NCBI GenBank assembly: GCA_905207425.1
Contig: CAJLLB010000113.1
Span: 1-5,998, forward strand
Reading direction: 5' to 3'
DNA length: 5,998 nucleotides
Source of the DNA: an uncultured Collinsella sp.
GTDB taxonomy: Bacteria > Actinomycetota > Coriobacteriia > Coriobacteriales > Coriobacteriaceae
Each line of letters starts with the position of its first letter. Position 1 is the first letter of the stretch. The position numbers and the translations under genes were made by a program. The notes under the pieces are model-generated. The model was not told the origin of the DNA, ran no database searches, and worked only from the letters and a program-made list of their open reading frames with translations. Shown here in pieces: positions 5,299 through 5,998 of this stretch.

Positions 5299-5330
5299 GA
5301 CGGCATTCAGGCGCAAACTGACGGCATTCA
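5299..5330. repeat. Two exact 11-bp direct repeats, 21 bp apart
   Basis: GACGGCATTCA occurs at 5299-5309 and again at 5320-5330. The 21-bp period equals two helical turns, so both would face the same side of the DNA, as for tandem half-sites of AraC-like and some other regulators. The pair lies upstream of both divergent promoters and next to the palindrome at 5278-5297. Confidence 0.5.
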
Positions 5331-5360
5331 TTCATGAGAAACCGGTCTTGTTGCATGCTA

Positions 5361-5391
5361 AAGCGTTTGACCAAAAAACGCCCAAGCGTTT
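5361..5391 (+). repeat. AAGCGTTT direct repeats around the rpiB promoter
   Basis: AAGCGTTT occurs at 5361-5368 and 5384-5391, 23 bp apart, with further similarity after each copy (GACC and ACAC). The first copy overlaps the candidate -35 and the second the candidate -10. They may be operator half-sites or simply reflect promoter-element similarity. Confidence 0.35.
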
Positions 5392-5395
5392 ACAC
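5367..5395 (+). promoter_or_regulatory. Probable rpiB promoter
   Basis: TTGACC (5367-5372) and TTACAC (5390-5395) are 17 nt apart, giving a leader of about 70 nt. A second -10-like hexamer, TATCAT at 5407-5412, lacks a good -35 at standard spacing. Confidence 0.45.
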
Positions 5396-5472
5396 AAAAG
5401 TCGCGCTATCATGCAGTCGAACGCGGTAAAACCTTTAGCAATCTCGCCGCACAGACCAGAGAGGAACTATCC

Positions 5473-5940
5473 ATGAAGATCGGTATCGGTAACGACCACG
5501 CCGCCGTCGAGCTCAAGAACATCATCTCCGAGCACCTGAAGGAGCGCGGCTGCGAGGTCGTGAACTTTGGCACCGACACCTCCGAGAGCTTTGACTACCC
5601 CATCGCCGGCTACAAGGTGGGTAAGGCCGTTGCCAACGGCGACGTCGATCTAGGCATCCTGATCTGTGGCACCGGCGTCGGTATCAGCCTGGCTGCCAAC
5701 AAGGTCGAGGGCGTACGCGCCGTCGTGTGCTCCGAGCCCTTCAGCGCCAAGCTCTCCCGCATGCACAACAATACCAACGTGCTCGCTTTTGGCGCCCGCG
5801 TCGTGGGCTCCGAGCTCGCCAAGATGATCGTCGACGAGTGGCTCGACGCCGAGTTTGAGGGCGGTCGTCACGAGCGTCGCGTTAACCTCCTCAACGAGAT
5901 CGATCACACGCGCGCCCTTAAGATCGTCGACGAAGCCTAA
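5473..5940 (+). CDS. rpiB: Ribose 5-phosphate isomerase B
   Basis: A 155-aa RpiB/LacA-LacB family sugar-phosphate isomerase. It interconverts ribose 5-phosphate and ribulose 5-phosphate in the non-oxidative pentose phosphate pathway, in the cytosol. Visible signatures are GNDHA (6-10, usually GSDHAG), ILICGTGVGISLAANKVEGV (62-81, with catalytic C65 and T67 of the anion hole), SRMHNNTNVLAFGARVVG (95-112, with catalytic H98) and GGRHERRV (130-137, phosphate-binding arginines). Length matches the family, about 150 aa. The related LacA/LacB galactose-6-phosphate isomerases are less likely because a single complete gene is present with no lac genes nearby. The ATG is preceded by GAGGA (5461-5465) with a 7-nt spacer. 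It is divergent from the desulfidase gene and followed by a terminator hairpin, so probably monocistronic. Confidence 0.94.
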   Translation: MKIGIGNDHAAVELKNIISEHLKERGCEVVNFGTDTSESFDYPIAGYKVGKAVANGDVDLGILICGTGVGISLAANKVEGVRAVVCSEPFSAKLSRMHNNTNVLAFGARVVGSELAKMIVDEWLDAEFEGGRHERRVNLLNEIDHTRALKIVDEA

Positions 5941-5971
5941 ACTATTCAGTGCCACAAGCTAACAGCAGGGG

Positions 5972-5998
5972 CCCGCTCGGAACACATGTCCGAGCGGG
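5972..5998 (+). terminator. Hairpin after rpiB, probable terminator cut by the window end
   Basis: CCCGCTCGG (5972-5980) pairs perfectly with CCGAGCGGG (5990-5998) around a 9-nt loop, 31 nt after the rpiB stop. The window ends at the last stem base, so the expected T-run cannot be seen. Confidence 0.7.

Noticed and set aside
1..5998. CRISPR array, insertion sequence, prophage or tRNA gene
   Set aside because: No regularly spaced repeats with unique spacers, no transposase, integrase or phage proteins, and no cloverleaf with a TTC-containing T arm was seen on either strand.

Overview
The window looks like a chromosomal stretch from a high-GC Gram-positive anaerobe, most likely a gut Coriobacteriia (Collinsella-like) actinobacterium. 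The basis is GC-rich codon use, TTG and GTG starts with good Shine-Dalgarno sites, a short four-domain ribosomal protein S1, a type A RNase P RNA and an oxygen-sensitive-type cysteine desulfidase. The lineage is inferred; no sequence search was done. No phage, transposase or CRISPR signal is visible.

Layout: The left end carries the first 135 codons of a YigZ/IMPACT-family protein (minus). A repeat-rich gap of about 360 bp follows, then rnpB (minus, 766-1129) with its own promoter, and a 320-bp gap holding two hairpins and the rpsA terminator. Next comes rpsA (minus, 1452-2618), with a leader hairpin that can hide its Shine-Dalgarno site. A HAD-family phosphatase (plus, 2934-3692) is divergent from rpsA and convergent with a cysteine desulfidase gene (cyuA-like, minus, 3882-5201). 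The desulfidase is divergent from rpiB (plus, 5473-5940), and the 270 bp between them contains promoters and several operator-like repeats. A terminator hairpin ends the window.

Gene roles: Most genes are core housekeeping genes (tRNA processing, translation, pentose phosphate metabolism) in separate short transcription units. Cysteine desulfidase is a catabolic enzyme giving pyruvate, ammonia and sulfide, and the operator-like repeats upstream suggest regulated expression. RpiB interconverts ribose 5-phosphate and ribulose 5-phosphate.

Main unexplained signal: Two intergenic elements, 646-755 and 3738-3847, align over 110 nt without a gap and share flanking CAGCG pentamers exactly 105 nt apart. 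Their long stems differ in sequence but keep base pairing: I count 16 positions where both partners changed and pairing was kept. Two conserved single-stranded blocks (GAAAGAGGAG and CCGACGAWTGA) and a bulged A above a small tetraloop stem are shared. This is the hallmark of a selected nucleic-acid structure, so it is a candidate structured RNA or hairpin repeat family. A decayed tandem array of the same family lies at 484-645. Both intact copies sit immediately 3' of minus-strand genes (rnpB and the desulfidase gene).
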